A stretch of DNA of 64,000 nucleotides from Hominisplanchenecus_A murintestinalis (lineage in GTDB: Bacteria > Bacillota > Clostridia > Lachnospirales > Lachnospiraceae). Where the stretch lies: NCBI RefSeq assembly GCF_943193015.1, contig NZ_CALPCM010000001.1:1-64000 (forward strand), given 5' to 3'. Under the pieces are notes generated by a model that did not search any database, was not told the origin of the DNA, and saw only the letters and a list, made by a program, of their open reading frames with translations. A program made the position numbers and the translations under genes. Below, one piece after another: positions 44,322 through 52,995 of this stretch. How positions within the stretch are numbered: position 1 is the first letter of the stretch; each line of letters starts with the position of its first letter.

Positions 44322-46865
44322 ATGTTTAAAGAGACAAAGAAGCTGCTGCTGGCCAGTATTGTCGGTCTGATAGCATTATGTGTTGGGGTGTTTTTCTGGA
44401 TAAGTGCTACCATGAGCGGAAAGAGTGGGGAGACGATCAGTGAAATCGGCATGATTTATATGTCGGAGATGAGTAAACAGCTTCAGGAAAAATTTGCCGC
44501 AATCGTTGATTTGCGCCTGGCACAGATAGAAGGGATCATCAGGCGTACGCCGCCGGACACAATCAGTTATGGAGAAGAAATGATAAGCGAGCTGAATAAG
44601 AGTGCAGACATCAGAGAGTTCAGCTATTTGGCGCTTTATGGAGAGAATGGAGAATGTGAGCCGATTCATGGCGGGGAGATAACGCCAATCAATCAGGAAG
44701 AGTTCCGGGAAGTATTACATAATAAAGAGGAGCGGGTAACCAGCGGGTGGACAGAGAATGGTGAAAAGCTGCTTATGTTGTGTGTGGACGCGGCATATCC
44801 AATGGAAAATGGGAAAACCAGCATCGCAATTGTGGCAGGGATACCGATGGAGTATATGGCGGACGCTATGGTGCTCGATGGCGGGGACGGCGCCATGACG
44901 TATTCACATATTATCCGTAAAGATGGAAGCTATGTGGTCAGAAGCGGCAGTGCATTCAGAGAGGATTATTTTTCGCGTATTAAAGAAGTATTTGGGGAAT
45001 ACAACGGCAAAACGCCGGATGAGTATGCACGGGAGCTGCAGGATGCAATGGAGGCAGGTGAAGACTATTCCGCGCTGGCGATGGTAGGCGATGTGCATCG
45101 TCATTTATACTGTTCATCATTGCCAAGTTCCGAGTGGTACATGGTGTCTGTCATGCCATACGGTATTTTGGATGATGCAATCGGCAGGCTGAGTACCCAG
45201 CGACAGGGAGTTGTTTTGGGTGCGTGCGGAAGTATTCTTGCGGCTTTGCTTCTGGTTTTTGCTCTGTATTACAGACTGTCCCAGCAGCAGCTCAGGGAAT
45301 TGCAGAAGGCTAAGAGAGAGGCGGATCGTGCGAACCAGGCAAAAAGCGAGTTTTTGTCTAACATGAGCCATGACATCCGTACGCCGATGAACGGAATTGT
45401 GGGAATGACGGCGATTGCCGTGGCAAACATTGATGATATCTCACGTGTAAAAGACTGTCTGAGGAAAATCACCTTGTCCAGCAAGCATCTGCTGGGGCTG
45501 ATTAATGATGTGCTGGATATGTCAAAGATTGAAAGCGGGAAGCTTTCTTTGAGCCTTGATTTGATTTCTCTGAGGGAGACTATGGACAGTATTGTAAATA
45601 TTGTGCAGCCTCAGATTAAAAGCAATCGGCAGCATTTTGATATTTTTATCCAGAAAATCATGACGGAAAATGTGTATGGCGACAGTGTGCGTCTGAATCA
45701 GGTTCTGATTAATTTACTGTCTAATGCAGTGAAGTTTACCCCGGAAGAAGGACTGATTAATGTTTATCTCACACAGGAAGAATCGCCGAAAGGAGATAAA
45801 TATGTCAGATGTCATTTCCGGGTGAAAGACAGCGGCATCGGGATGTCTGAGGAATTTCAGCAAAAGATTTTTGATACTTTTACACGTGATGAGTCCAGCC
45901 AGGTTCAGAAGATTGAGGGAACAGGTCTGGGCATGGCGATTACAAAGTATATTGTTGAAATGATGGACGGGACGATTGAAGTAAGCAGCGAGTTAGGGAA
46001 AGGCAGCGAATTCCATGTGATGCTTGATTTGGAGAAAGCTACTGTTGCGGAAGACGATATGATGCTGCCGCCTTGGAGAATGCTGGTAGTAGACAATAAT
46101 GAAGACCTCTGTAACAGCGCAGTTCAGGCATTGACTGAAATAGGAATTAATGCGGAATGGGCATTGGGCGGAAATGAGGCTGTTAAAAAAGTAAGAGAGA
46201 ACCATAGTAATCATAATGACTATGATATTGTGTTGCTGGATTGGAAAATGCCGGGTATGGATGGTATGCAGACAGCGAAAGAAATCAGGAAGATTGTGGG
46301 GGATGAACTTCCCATCCTGATCATATCTGCTTATGACTGGAGCGATATTGAAGAAGAAGCCCGGCAGGTAGGTATACATGGATTTATCTCAAAGCCACTG
46401 TTTAAGTCAAATCTGTATCTTGGATTGAACCGTTATCTGCAAGGCTCATCAGAACCGGAGGAACAGATTGAGGAAGAGCAGAATTTTATCGGAAAACGTA
46501 TCCTGCTGGCAGAGGATAATGATTTGAACTGGGAGATTGCAGAAGAAATCCTTACAGATGTAGGCTTCGAGGTAGAGTGGGCAGAGAACGGCCGGATCTG
46601 TGTAGAGAAGTTCAAGGAGTCCGGGGTCGGGTATTATGACCTGGTTCTGATGGACATCCGCATGCCGGTGATGAGCGGGTATGATGCGGCAAAAGCAATC
46701 CGGGCTTTGGAACGTGCGGATGCAGGGCTGCCGATTATCGCGATGACTGCAGATGCATTTTCAGAGGATATTCAGAGATGTTTGGAATGTGGCATGAATG
46801 AGCATATTGCAAAGCCGATTGATGTGAATAAGCTGATGCATCACCTTCAGAGCTATTTTAAATAA
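44322..46865 (+). CDS. Hybrid sensor histidine kinase with two receiver domains
   Basis: 847 residues. The order is TM1 (about 9-29), an extracytoplasmic sensor of about 260 residues (Cache-like in size and placement), TM2 (about 296-317), a short coiled coil, then HisKA with the phospho-accepting His350 in [13 protein letters not shown]. The HATPase domain follows with [10 protein letters not shown] (N box), VKDSGIGMS (G1) and GTGLGMAI (G2). REC1 (about 586-710) has acceptor Asp640 in [11 protein letters not shown], but its acidic pocket reads VVDNNED, with Asn where a second Asp is usual. REC2 (about 725-847) has LAEDNDLN, acceptor Asp778 and AKPID, all intact. It has no HPt domain of its own; one is encoded two genes downstream. 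First gene of a three-gene set, 20 bases before the REC-HD-GYP-GGDEF gene. AAAGGAG precedes the ATG. Confidence 0.93.
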   Translation: MFKETKKLLLASIVGLIALCVGVFFWISATMSGKSGETISEIGMIYMSEMSKQLQEKFAAIVDLRLAQIEGIIRRTPPDTISYGEEMISELNKSADIREFSYLALYGENGECEPIHGGEITPINQEEFREVLHNKEERVTSGWTENGEKLLMLCVDAAYPMENGKTSIAIVAGIPMEYMADAMVLDGGDGAMTYSHIIRKDGSYVVRSGSAFREDYFSRIKEVFGEYNGKTPDEYARELQDAMEAGEDYSALAMVGDVHRHLYCSSLPSSEWYMVSVMPYGILDDAIGRLSTQRQGVVLGACGSILAALLLVFALYYRLSQQQLRELQKAKREADRANQAKSEFLSNMSHDIRTPMNGIVGMTAIAVANIDDISRVKDCLRKITLSSKHLLGLINDVLDMSKIESGKLSLSLDLISLRETMDSIVNIVQPQIKSNRQHFDIFIQKIMTENVYGDSVRLNQVLINLLSNAVKFTPEEGLINVYLTQEESPKGDKYVRCHFRVKDSGIGMSEEFQQKIFDTFTRDESSQVQKIEGTGLGMAITKYIVEMMDGTIEVSSELGKGSEFHVMLDLEKATVAEDDMMLPPWRMLVVDNNEDLCNSAVQALTEIGINAEWALGGNEAVKKVRENHSNHNDYDIVLLDWKMPGMDGMQTAKEIRKIVGDELPILIISAYDWSDIEEEARQVGIHGFISKPLFKSNLYLGLNRYLQGSSEPEEQIEEEQNFIGKRILLAEDNDLNWEIAEEILTDVGFEVEWAENGRICVEKFKESGVGYYDLVLMDIRMPVMSGYDAAKAIRALERADAGLPIIAMTADAFSEDIQRCLECGMNEHIAKPIDVNKLMHHLQSYFK

Positions 46866-46885
46866 CAGGGTAGGAAGATGGTTCA

Positions 46886-48943
46886 ATGAATAAAAAAGAG
46901 AATGGACAAATAAGAAATAAAATATTGATAGTGGATGACTCGGAAATTAACCGTTCGCTTCTTTCGGATATGTTGTCTGGTGAATATGAAATTTTGGAAG
47001 CGGAAAATGGGATGGAGGCATCAGCAATTCTGCAGAGCCATGAGCATGAGATTTCGGTAATGCTGCTGGATATTGTGATGCCTGTTATGGATGGATTTGA
47101 GACGCTGGTGGCCATGAACAAAAATGGCTGGATAAAAAGCATTCCGGTAATCATGATATCAGCGGAAACAGTTCCGGCATATGTCGACAGGGCTTATGAT
47201 TTAGGCGTGCAGGATTATATCAGCCGTCCGTTTGACGAGCGTACAGTACGCCGCCGTGTGATTAATACGATCATGCTTTTTGCCAAACAGAAGGAGCTTT
47301 CCCATATGGTGGCAGACCAGATGATGGAGAAGGAAAACGGCAATCAGCTGATGATAGAGATTTTGTCAAATATCGTGGAATTCAGAAACGGGGAGAGCGG
47401 GCTTCATGTATTGCATATCTGTACGCTGACAGAGTTGTTTTTGAAAGCGCTGTTGGAGAAAACGGATAAATATGATATTTCACGGAAAGATATTCCGCTG
47501 ATCTGTAATGCTTCCGCACTGCATGATATTGGGAAAATTGTCATTCCGGAAGAAGTACTGAATAAACCGGGAAGGTTTACGGACGAGGAGTTTGCTATTA
47601 TGCGTACCCACTCGATGGAGGGAGCCAGGCTGTTAGAGGATATTCCTATGCGGAAAAATGAACCGTTGATTCAGCTTGGGTATCAGATTTGCCGCTGGCA
47701 TCATGAACGATATGACGGAAAAGGATATCCGGACGGCCTGAAGGGAGAAGAGATTCCCATCGTGGCTCAAGTGGTAGCGCTGGCAGATGTGTATGATGCG
47801 CTTACCAGTAAACGGGTATATAAGGACGCCTACAGTCATGAGAAAGCCGTGGAGATGATTTTGAATGGGGAATGCGGCATATTTAATCCGATACTGATGG
47901 AATGCCTGAAAGATATTTCGGATACATTAGAAAAAGAGTTGTCTGTGCTCTCTCAGGGAAGTTCACAGACTGAGATTCTCGGTACAGTGGAAATGATGAT
48001 GGAGAAGGGAGAACTGGAGGTATCTGAGCGCACATTGCGGCTGCTGGAACATGAGAGAACCAAATATCAGTTTTATGCAGAGCTTTCCCATGAAATACAG
48101 TTTGAGTATACGGCTATGCCGGAAATGCTGATTCTTTCCGAGTGGGGGGCGCGTTATCTTGATATGCCGGAAACCGTGCTGAATCCGAGAGAGGAAGCGT
48201 TTGGGCAAAAAGTATTTGACGGAAGTGACTTCGAGGAGCTGCTGAGGCTTTTGGTGAATACTACGCCGGAGAAACCGGTAGTTGAGAAGAAATATCTGTT
48301 GAATATCAATGGACATGAGCGTTGGAGCAGGGTCATCGCCCGTTCTATGTGGGATGATGGGGAAACACCTGAGTATATGGGAGCAATCGGCAAAATTGTA
48401 GATATCCATGACAACATGGAAAAGATGACCAACCTTGAGCGGATGGCAGCCCATGACTCGCTTACAGGGCTTTTGAACCACAAGGCGGCAAAGGAGAAAA
48501 TTTCCGACATACTTAATCAGGATGAACAGCAAAAATATATCCTTTTGTTGTTTGATTTAGATAAGTTTAAACAGGCGAACGACCAGTATGGGCATTTGTT
48601 TGGAGATGAGGTACTGAAATATGTAGCAGAAACAATTAAAAAAAGTACGCGTGCTTCTGATATTGCGGCGCGTATGGGAGGAGATGAATTTCTGCTTTTT
48701 ATGCCGTACAAAGAGCAGGCAGAACCTTTGGTGAAACGTATTTTTGATTTGCTGTGCGGACAGTATAAAGAGTTTCGTGTCAGTGTGAGCATGGGGATTG
48801 CATGCGCCGAGGAATGCGGAGGCGATTACAGCGTATTGTTCCATATGGCGGATGAAGCGATGTACGAGGCAAAAAGAAGCGGGCGCGGAAGATACTGTTT
48901 TTATAAAGCGGAGATGGCGGATACCGGAGGGGAAGCCAGATAA
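46886..48943 (+). CDS. Response regulator with HD-GYP and GGDEF domains (cyclic-di-GMP turnover)
   Basis: 685 residues with both halves of cyclic-di-GMP metabolism. An N-terminal receiver (about 8-130) has ILIVDDSEIN and acceptor Asp62. An HD-GYP phosphodiesterase domain (about 150-340) has His213-Asp214 in HDIGKI and HHERYDGKGYP at 272-282. A middle region of about 130 residues (PAS-like in position, not clearly recognised) is followed by a GGDEF cyclase domain with intact GGDEF at 598-602 and the inhibitory I-site RASD at 589-592, five residues before it. Both active sites look competent, so net activity presumably depends on REC phosphorylation. AGGAAG precedes the ATG. The neighbours are the hybrid kinase and an HPt protein. 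Confidence 0.93.
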   Translation: MNKKENGQIRNKILIVDDSEINRSLLSDMLSGEYEILEAENGMEASAILQSHEHEISVMLLDIVMPVMDGFETLVAMNKNGWIKSIPVIMISAETVPAYVDRAYDLGVQDYISRPFDERTVRRRVINTIMLFAKQKELSHMVADQMMEKENGNQLMIEILSNIVEFRNGESGLHVLHICTLTELFLKALLEKTDKYDISRKDIPLICNASALHDIGKIVIPEEVLNKPGRFTDEEFAIMRTHSMEGARLLEDIPMRKNEPLIQLGYQICRWHHERYDGKGYPDGLKGEEIPIVAQVVALADVYDALTSKRVYKDAYSHEKAVEMILNGECGIFNPILMECLKDISDTLEKELSVLSQGSSQTEILGTVEMMMEKGELEVSERTLRLLEHERTKYQFYAELSHEIQFEYTAMPEMLILSEWGARYLDMPETVLNPREEAFGQKVFDGSDFEELLRLLVNTTPEKPVVEKKYLLNINGHERWSRVIARSMWDDGETPEYMGAIGKIVDIHDNMEKMTNLERMAAHDSLTGLLNHKAAKEKISDILNQDEQQKYILLLFDLDKFKQANDQYGHLFGDEVLKYVAETIKKSTRASDIAARMGGDEFLLFMPYKEQAEPLVKRIFDLLCGQYKEFRVSVSMGIACAEECGGDYSVLFHMADEAMYEAKRSGRGRYCFYKAEMADTGGEAR

Positions 48944-48988
48944 AGGGAGTGCGGTAAGGCTATTTATGAAAGAAAGGAAGGTATTTAA

Positions 48989-49348
48989 ATGACAGTAAAA
49001 GAGTGTTATGATGCTATGGGGGCGGACTATGAGGATGTATTTGCGAGATTGAGAAAGGATGAGAGAATTCAGAAATTCCTGCTTAAGGTGATGAATGATA
49101 AAAGCTATGATTTGCTGTGCAGTTCCCTGGAAAGCGGAGATATGGCTGAAGCGTTCCGGGCTGCCCATACGCTGAAAGGCGTCTGCCAGAATCTATCGCT
49201 TACACCGCTTTATAAGTCTGCAGCAGTCCTGTCGGACAGGCTGAAGGAACAGACAGAGTATGGCAGCGATATAGAACCGATGCTTGACCGGGTCAGAGAG
49301 GATTATGAGAGGACGATTTCGTGTATCCGGGAATTGGACGGGCAGTAG
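48989..49348 (+). CDS. Stand-alone HPt phosphotransfer protein
   Basis: 119 residues, all helical in character, with the HPt motif AAHTLKGVCQNLSL and phosphorylatable His60. It would carry phosphate between the receiver of the hybrid kinase and the receiver of the REC-HD-GYP-GGDEF protein, completing a phosphorelay that none of the three proteins can form alone. GAAAGGAAGG precedes the ATG at 48989, 45 bases after the previous stop. Only a weak hairpin (TGCTG/CAGCA 49371-49385, then GATTTTT) follows, so termination before the next gene is uncertain. Confidence 0.9.
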   Translation: MTVKECYDAMGADYEDVFARLRKDERIQKFLLKVMNDKSYDLLCSSLESGDMAEAFRAAHTLKGVCQNLSLTPLYKSAAVLSDRLKEQTEYGSDIEPMLDRVREDYERTISCIRELDGQ

Positions 49349-49414
49349 ATTTCAACACAGCTTGGACTTATGCTGAATGACAGCAGATTTTTATATTATT
49401 TATGAATGTACCCT

Positions 49415-49441
49415 TTATTTTTTCAGAGAGAATGCCGATAT
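49415..49441 (+). promoter_or_regulatory. Sigma-D-like (flagellar sigma) promoter
   Basis: GCCGATAT at 49434-49441 matches the motility sigma-D/sigma-28 -10 consensus at every position. The -35 region about 15 bases upstream (TTTATTTTTTC, from 49415) lacks the usual TAAA, so it is imperfect. Transcription would start near 49450, about 50 bases before the ATG at 49501. Confidence 0.5.
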
Positions 49442-49500
49442 ATTCCATAGGCAGCCAGAAAAATATTATATGCCGCATGACGGCAGAAGGGAGCAGATAT

Positions 49501-50124
49501 ATGCAGGTTAATCAGGATATGGCAGTTCGCCAGTATACACAGACAATGCAGGCAGTTTCAGCAGACAAAGAAATTGCAGCAGTTCAGGGCACCGCACAGA
49601 AGGAAAATACGGCAGGGGCTTCTAAGGGTAAGACAGAGCCGGATACAGACAAAGTGGAATTTAGCCGTGACGCAAATGTAACAAAAATGAGCGCTTCTGA
49701 GAGGGCGTCTTTAGTAAATAGCCTGAAAGAAGATTTGGCAAACCAGATGAGCCGCTTTACGAATATGATGACTCAGATGTTCCAGAAACAGGGAATATCA
49801 GCTTCTATGGCACAGGGCGGAGATTTCTGGAGGACGATTGCCAGCGGCAATTTTACTGTTGACGCGCAGACGAAAGCAGAGGCGCAGGAAGCTATTTCAG
49901 AAAACGGTTTCTGGGGCGTTTCTCAGACATCTCAGAGAATTTTTGATTTTGCTGCGGCGGTAGCCGGAGATGACGTTGAAAAAATGAAGGAGATGCAGGC
50001 TGCTGTTGAGAAAGGGTTTAAGCAAGCCGGAGCAGCGTGGGGAGGTTCTCTGCCATCGATCTGTGATGAGACACATTCAGCGGTAAGCAAACTTTTTGAT
50101 GAGTATTATGCAAGTCGTGGTTGA
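49501..50124 (+). CDS. Unknown protein, probably motility-linked
   Basis: 207 residues, no signal peptide or membrane segment. The N-terminal third is Gln/Ala/Lys-rich and probably disordered; the C-terminal part has a conserved-looking core GFWGVSQTSQRIFDFAAAV, then KMKEMQAAVEKGFKQA, then AWGGSLPSICDET. This core resembles a family I recall from flagellated Clostridia and other motile bacteria (possibly DUF5610), with no known function. The ATG at 49501 follows GAAGGGAG; a longer frame from 49402 would start upstream of the sigma-D-like -10 box and is rejected. It lies between the phosphorelay and the flagellar operon, with its own terminator, consistent with a late motility gene (inference). 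Confidence 0.7.
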   Translation: MQVNQDMAVRQYTQTMQAVSADKEIAAVQGTAQKENTAGASKGKTEPDTDKVEFSRDANVTKMSASERASLVNSLKEDLANQMSRFTNMMTQMFQKQGISASMAQGGDFWRTIASGNFTVDAQTKAEAQEAISENGFWGVSQTSQRIFDFAAAVAGDDVEKMKEMQAAVEKGFKQAGAAWGGSLPSICDETHSAVSKLFDEYYASRG

Positions 50125-50194
50125 GGCTAAATGGATTAGCAGGCGATAGTTTAAATAGTAGATAATAACTAATAAAGATTACATTGTTTCACTT

Positions 50195-50236
50195 AACAGC
50201 CGTAACGTTTTTTGCGAAAATGTTACGGCTGTTTTA
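50195..50236 (+). terminator. Terminator after the motility-linked gene
   Basis: AACAGCCGTAAC (50195-50206) pairs with GTTACGGCTGTT (50222-50233), followed by TTTT to about 50235. The loop (GTTTTTTGCGAAAAT) can extend the stem through its T and A runs. Confidence 0.8.
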
Positions 50237-50306
50237 CACAGTGCTCACAAAGATATTAAGAGAGGGTGAAAAGTAAATTGGTATGATTTGGAAAGGGAAA
50301 ATAGTG

Positions 50307-50335
50307 TTGACAAAAGCATCAAGGAAGGCTAAAAT
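50307..50335 (+). promoter_or_regulatory. Strong sigma-A promoter of the flagellar operon
   Basis: TTGACA (50307-50312, perfect), 17-base spacer, TAAAAT (50330-50335). Transcription would start near 50342, giving a leader of about 125 bases before flgB. Confidence 0.8.
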
Positions 50336-50346
50336 TAACTAGAGCA

Positions 50347-50380
50347 GTTGGGTTAATTTTTTAAAAAGGTTTTACCCAAC
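50347..50380 (+). repeat. Leader inverted repeat before flgB
   Basis: GTTGGGT (50347-50353) and ACCCAAC (50374-50380) flank an A/T-rich 20-base loop, starting about five bases after the predicted transcription start. It could be a 5' stabilising hairpin, a protein-binding site or an attenuator; the sequence between here and the ATG at 50468 has no other recognisable element and no cyclic-di-GMP riboswitch pattern. Confidence 0.5.
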
Positions 50381-50467
50381 GATTTTCGTGTATAAGCTTT
50401 TTATTTATATTTATAAGAAAAAATGATAATTTATGCCGCTGGTGCCGGCGGCGGAATGGAGATTGAT

Positions 50468-50869
50468 ATGGCAGGAATCTATGGAAATGGAATTGCCTTG
50501 ACAGAGAGAGTGCTTGATAATCTTTGGACAAGGCAGACGGTTACATTAAACAATATTGCAAATAATGATACTCCGGGGTTTAAGTCGCAGTTTGTGACTT
50601 TTGAGGAAGAGCTGGCGTCGAAGCTGTCGAAGGCTGATTTGTCCGGAGGGAATAAGTGGGAGAGGCGAAATATGATGGCAGATGCGATTGATTCATCCCG
50701 CCCGCGTTTGTATACTACATATAACGAGTCCACGCGGCTTGACGATAATAACGTGGATATGGATCAAGAGCAGGTAGATTTAGTGCGGACGGCGCTTGAA
50801 TATCAGTATATGCTTAACTCTATTAATAATGATATCAGCCGGCTGCAGGCGGCGGCTAAGCCGTTTTAA
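50468..50869 (+). CDS. flgB: Flagellar basal-body rod protein FlgB
   Basis: 133 residues; proximal rod subunit exported by the flagellar type III apparatus. The rod-protein signature TLNNIANNDTPGFKSQ is near residue 27, and the C-terminal helix has DLVRTALEYQYMLNS. The ATG at 50468 has GGAG (50457-50460) seven bases upstream; in-frame ATGs at 50456 and 50423 are less likely because the first lies on that ribosome site and the second has none. First gene of the operon. In most Firmicutes flgC follows directly; here fliE follows after 63 bases. Confidence 0.92.
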   Translation: MAGIYGNGIALTERVLDNLWTRQTVTLNNIANNDTPGFKSQFVTFEEELASKLSKADLSGGNKWERRNMMADAIDSSRPRLYTTYNESTRLDDNNVDMDQEQVDLVRTALEYQYMLNSINNDISRLQAAAKPF

Positions 50870-50932
50870 GTGGCGGATGCCGTTTGGTGAATCATAACAA
50901 CACTATTATAAAAATACAGGAGGACATCTAAA

Positions 50933-51265
50933 ATGGAAGGGACATCTTTTATTAACCCTATGAATATGTGGGGGTCACTTGAGGGCATTGGGAAGACTCT
51001 CGGAACAGCGGGAACAGCTGAAGCATTATCAGAAAGCAGCGGCATATCCTCATTTTCGGATATTTTCAAGAATGCAATAGACCAGGTAAAGGAAACGGAG
51101 CTTGATGTGGAAAGAAAGAAGTATTTGCTGTCAACAGGGCAGTTAGATGATGCGCATACGCTTCCAATAGCAGAAGCGAAAGCTGCACTCAGTTTGGATG
51201 TCTTGATATCGCTTCGGAATAAAGCGGTAGAAACTTATAATGAACTTATGAAGATAAGTCTGTAA
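50933..51265 (+). CDS. fliE: Flagellar hook-basal body protein FliE
   Basis: 110 residues; links the MS ring to the rod. The C-terminal pattern FSDIFKNAIDQVKETELDVERKK, then LSTGQLDDAHTLPIAEAKAALSLDV, then NKAVETYNELMKISL, is typical of FliE. AGGAGG lies upstream of the ATG. It directly follows flgB without flgC between them. Confidence 0.93.
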   Translation: MEGTSFINPMNMWGSLEGIGKTLGTAGTAEALSESSGISSFSDIFKNAIDQVKETELDVERKKYLLSTGQLDDAHTLPIAEAKAALSLDVLISLRNKAVETYNELMKISL

Positions 51266-51297
51266 TGAGCGAAATTAGTTAAAGGTTGGTAACGGAT

Positions 51298-52980
51298 GTG
51301 CAGAATCTAAAAGAAAATTGGCAAAAATTATCAGAGAAAACAAGGAAATTGGTAATAGGGCTTACGGCCGGCATGCTGGTTATTGTTGTGGCTGCTGTAA
51401 TATTGCTGAACCTGACTAAGAATACAGATTACAGTACCCTGTTTACCGGAATGAATCAGGAGGAGGCTCAGGAAGTAGCGGGGCTTCTGAACGAATCGGG
51501 CGTGGATTACCGTTATGATGCCCAGAGCGGTACGATTAAAGTACCTCAGTCCCAGGAGAACCAGCTTCGTGTAGATTTGCTCAGCAAGGGATATCCGAAA
51601 AGCGGCTTTACATATGACATGCGTCGTGAGAACACGGGGATTATGACTACGGAGTCAGATAAAGAGCAATATACATTGTATGAGCTGCAGGATCGCCTGG
51701 GGGCGACTATTCGTCTGTTTGAAGGCGTTACAGATGCGAAGGTGACAATTTCGCCGGGCACGACGCAGAGATACGCGATAGAGGATACGTCAGCGGCAGA
51801 AGCATCGGCTTCTGTGGTGATAACCATGAACGGTGAGTCCGAGCTGTCGGAGAAAAAAGCGTCGGCTGTTAAAAATCTGGTGGCAAGGTCTGTCCAGGGA
51901 ATGACATTTACGAATGTTTCTGTCTTTGATGCAAACACGATGCTTGAGGTAGGAGCAGGAAGTTCTGATACGGATGTTGGAACTTCGCAGAATCGGACAG
52001 CTTTGGAAAGCATGATTGAGAACAATATTGCAACGAACATCCGTCGTGTTCTCGGAAGGCTTTATGGGCAGGAGAATGTAGCTGTATCAGTAAAAGGAAC
52101 CCTGAATGTAGAAAGGGTGCTTCAGGAATACACACAGTATAAGGTTCCTGAAAAAAATGATGAAGATGATAAAACCGGACTGCTTCAGCGGGAGGATCTG
52201 CAGGGCGAGCAGTCGTTGATTGGTTCACAGGGCAATGGGGGAATCGTTGGTACAGACGCAAATGCAGATACCCCCAGATATACAAACGATGACGATGACG
52301 ACGGGGATAATAATGGATATTCAGACGGAAGTGCGTCAAGGGAATGGCTGTATGATGTTTTGAAAGAACAGAAACAGGTGGATCCGGGATATCTGGAGAA
52401 TCTTACCGTAGGCGTTGTGATTGATACGGATGATACCAGGGTATCAGAAAATGATTTGATTGATTTGATAGCAAATTCCGCCGGGATTTCCCAGGAGGAT
52501 GCAGACCAGAAAGTATCAATTATACGCGTGCCGATCAATGGGGCAGACGGAACCGCAGAGTCGGGCGATTCTTCTACAGACGAGCCGGATGAACCGGGCG
52601 AGGGAATGAATTGGCTTCCGATTATCATAGCAGGCGCGGTGGCATTGGCAGTACTGCTTCTTCTTGTACTTTTCCTGCTGCTTCGCAGAGGAAAGAGAAA
52701 GCACAAGGCAGAAGGATTAGAAGATATGACAGAAGACGATCTTCCGGTTTCAGTTCTCAGTAATGAAAATGATGATTTCCCGGTTCGTCCCGGTGAAAGT
52801 GTGGCAGGCGGGGCAGGTATGGATGATTTTGATGATGGTTTTGCCGACGAAGAAGCAAACTTTAACATGAGTATGCGCCGCGGGCTGAAACTGAAAGAGA
52901 ATGTGAATGAATTTGTGGAGCGCAACCCGCAGATTGCAGCGAAGCTTCTCCAGAGCTGGCTGAAAGAAAATGATGAATGA
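51298..52980 (+). CDS. fliF: Flagellar MS-ring protein FliF
   Basis: About 560 residues forming the membrane ring that anchors the basal body. TM1 is near the N-terminus (VIGLTAGMLVIVVAAVILL) and TM2 is WLPIIIAGAVALAVLLLL at about 440-465, with the FliG-binding C-terminal segment (NEFVERNPQIAAKLLQSWL) at the very end. The ring-building region carries YTLYELQDRLGATIRLFEGV and ASVVITM motifs, and an Asp/Asn-rich loop near residue 335. The start is uncertain: GTG at 51298 has AAAGG 12 bases upstream, while TTG at 51286 touches that site. Confidence 0.93.
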   Translation: MQNLKENWQKLSEKTRKLVIGLTAGMLVIVVAAVILLNLTKNTDYSTLFTGMNQEEAQEVAGLLNESGVDYRYDAQSGTIKVPQSQENQLRVDLLSKGYPKSGFTYDMRRENTGIMTTESDKEQYTLYELQDRLGATIRLFEGVTDAKVTISPGTTQRYAIEDTSAAEASASVVITMNGESELSEKKASAVKNLVARSVQGMTFTNVSVFDANTMLEVGAGSSDTDVGTSQNRTALESMIENNIATNIRRVLGRLYGQENVAVSVKGTLNVERVLQEYTQYKVPEKNDEDDKTGLLQREDLQGEQSLIGSQGNGGIVGTDANADTPRYTNDDDDDGDNNGYSDGSASREWLYDVLKEQKQVDPGYLENLTVGVVIDTDDTRVSENDLIDLIANSAGISQEDADQKVSIIRVPINGADGTAESGDSSTDEPDEPGEGMNWLPIIIAGAVALAVLLLLVLFLLLRRGKRKHKAEGLEDMTEDDLPVSVLSNENDDFPVRPGESVAGGAGMDDFDDGFADEEANFNMSMRRGLKLKENVNEFVERNPQIAAKLLQSWLKENDE

Positions 52981-52995
52981 TGAGGGGTGATGACT

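Noticed and set aside
49402..49500. Longer N-terminus for the motility-linked gene starting at 49402
   Set aside because: It would begin upstream of the predicted sigma-D -10 box and encode a sequence unlike the rest; the ATG at 49501 has a ribosome site.
50342..50467. Cyclic-di-GMP riboswitch in the flagellar operon leader
   Set aside because: Tempting because of the upstream cyclic-di-GMP enzyme, but neither the GEMM core elements nor a type II pattern can be seen; only a simple hairpin is present.
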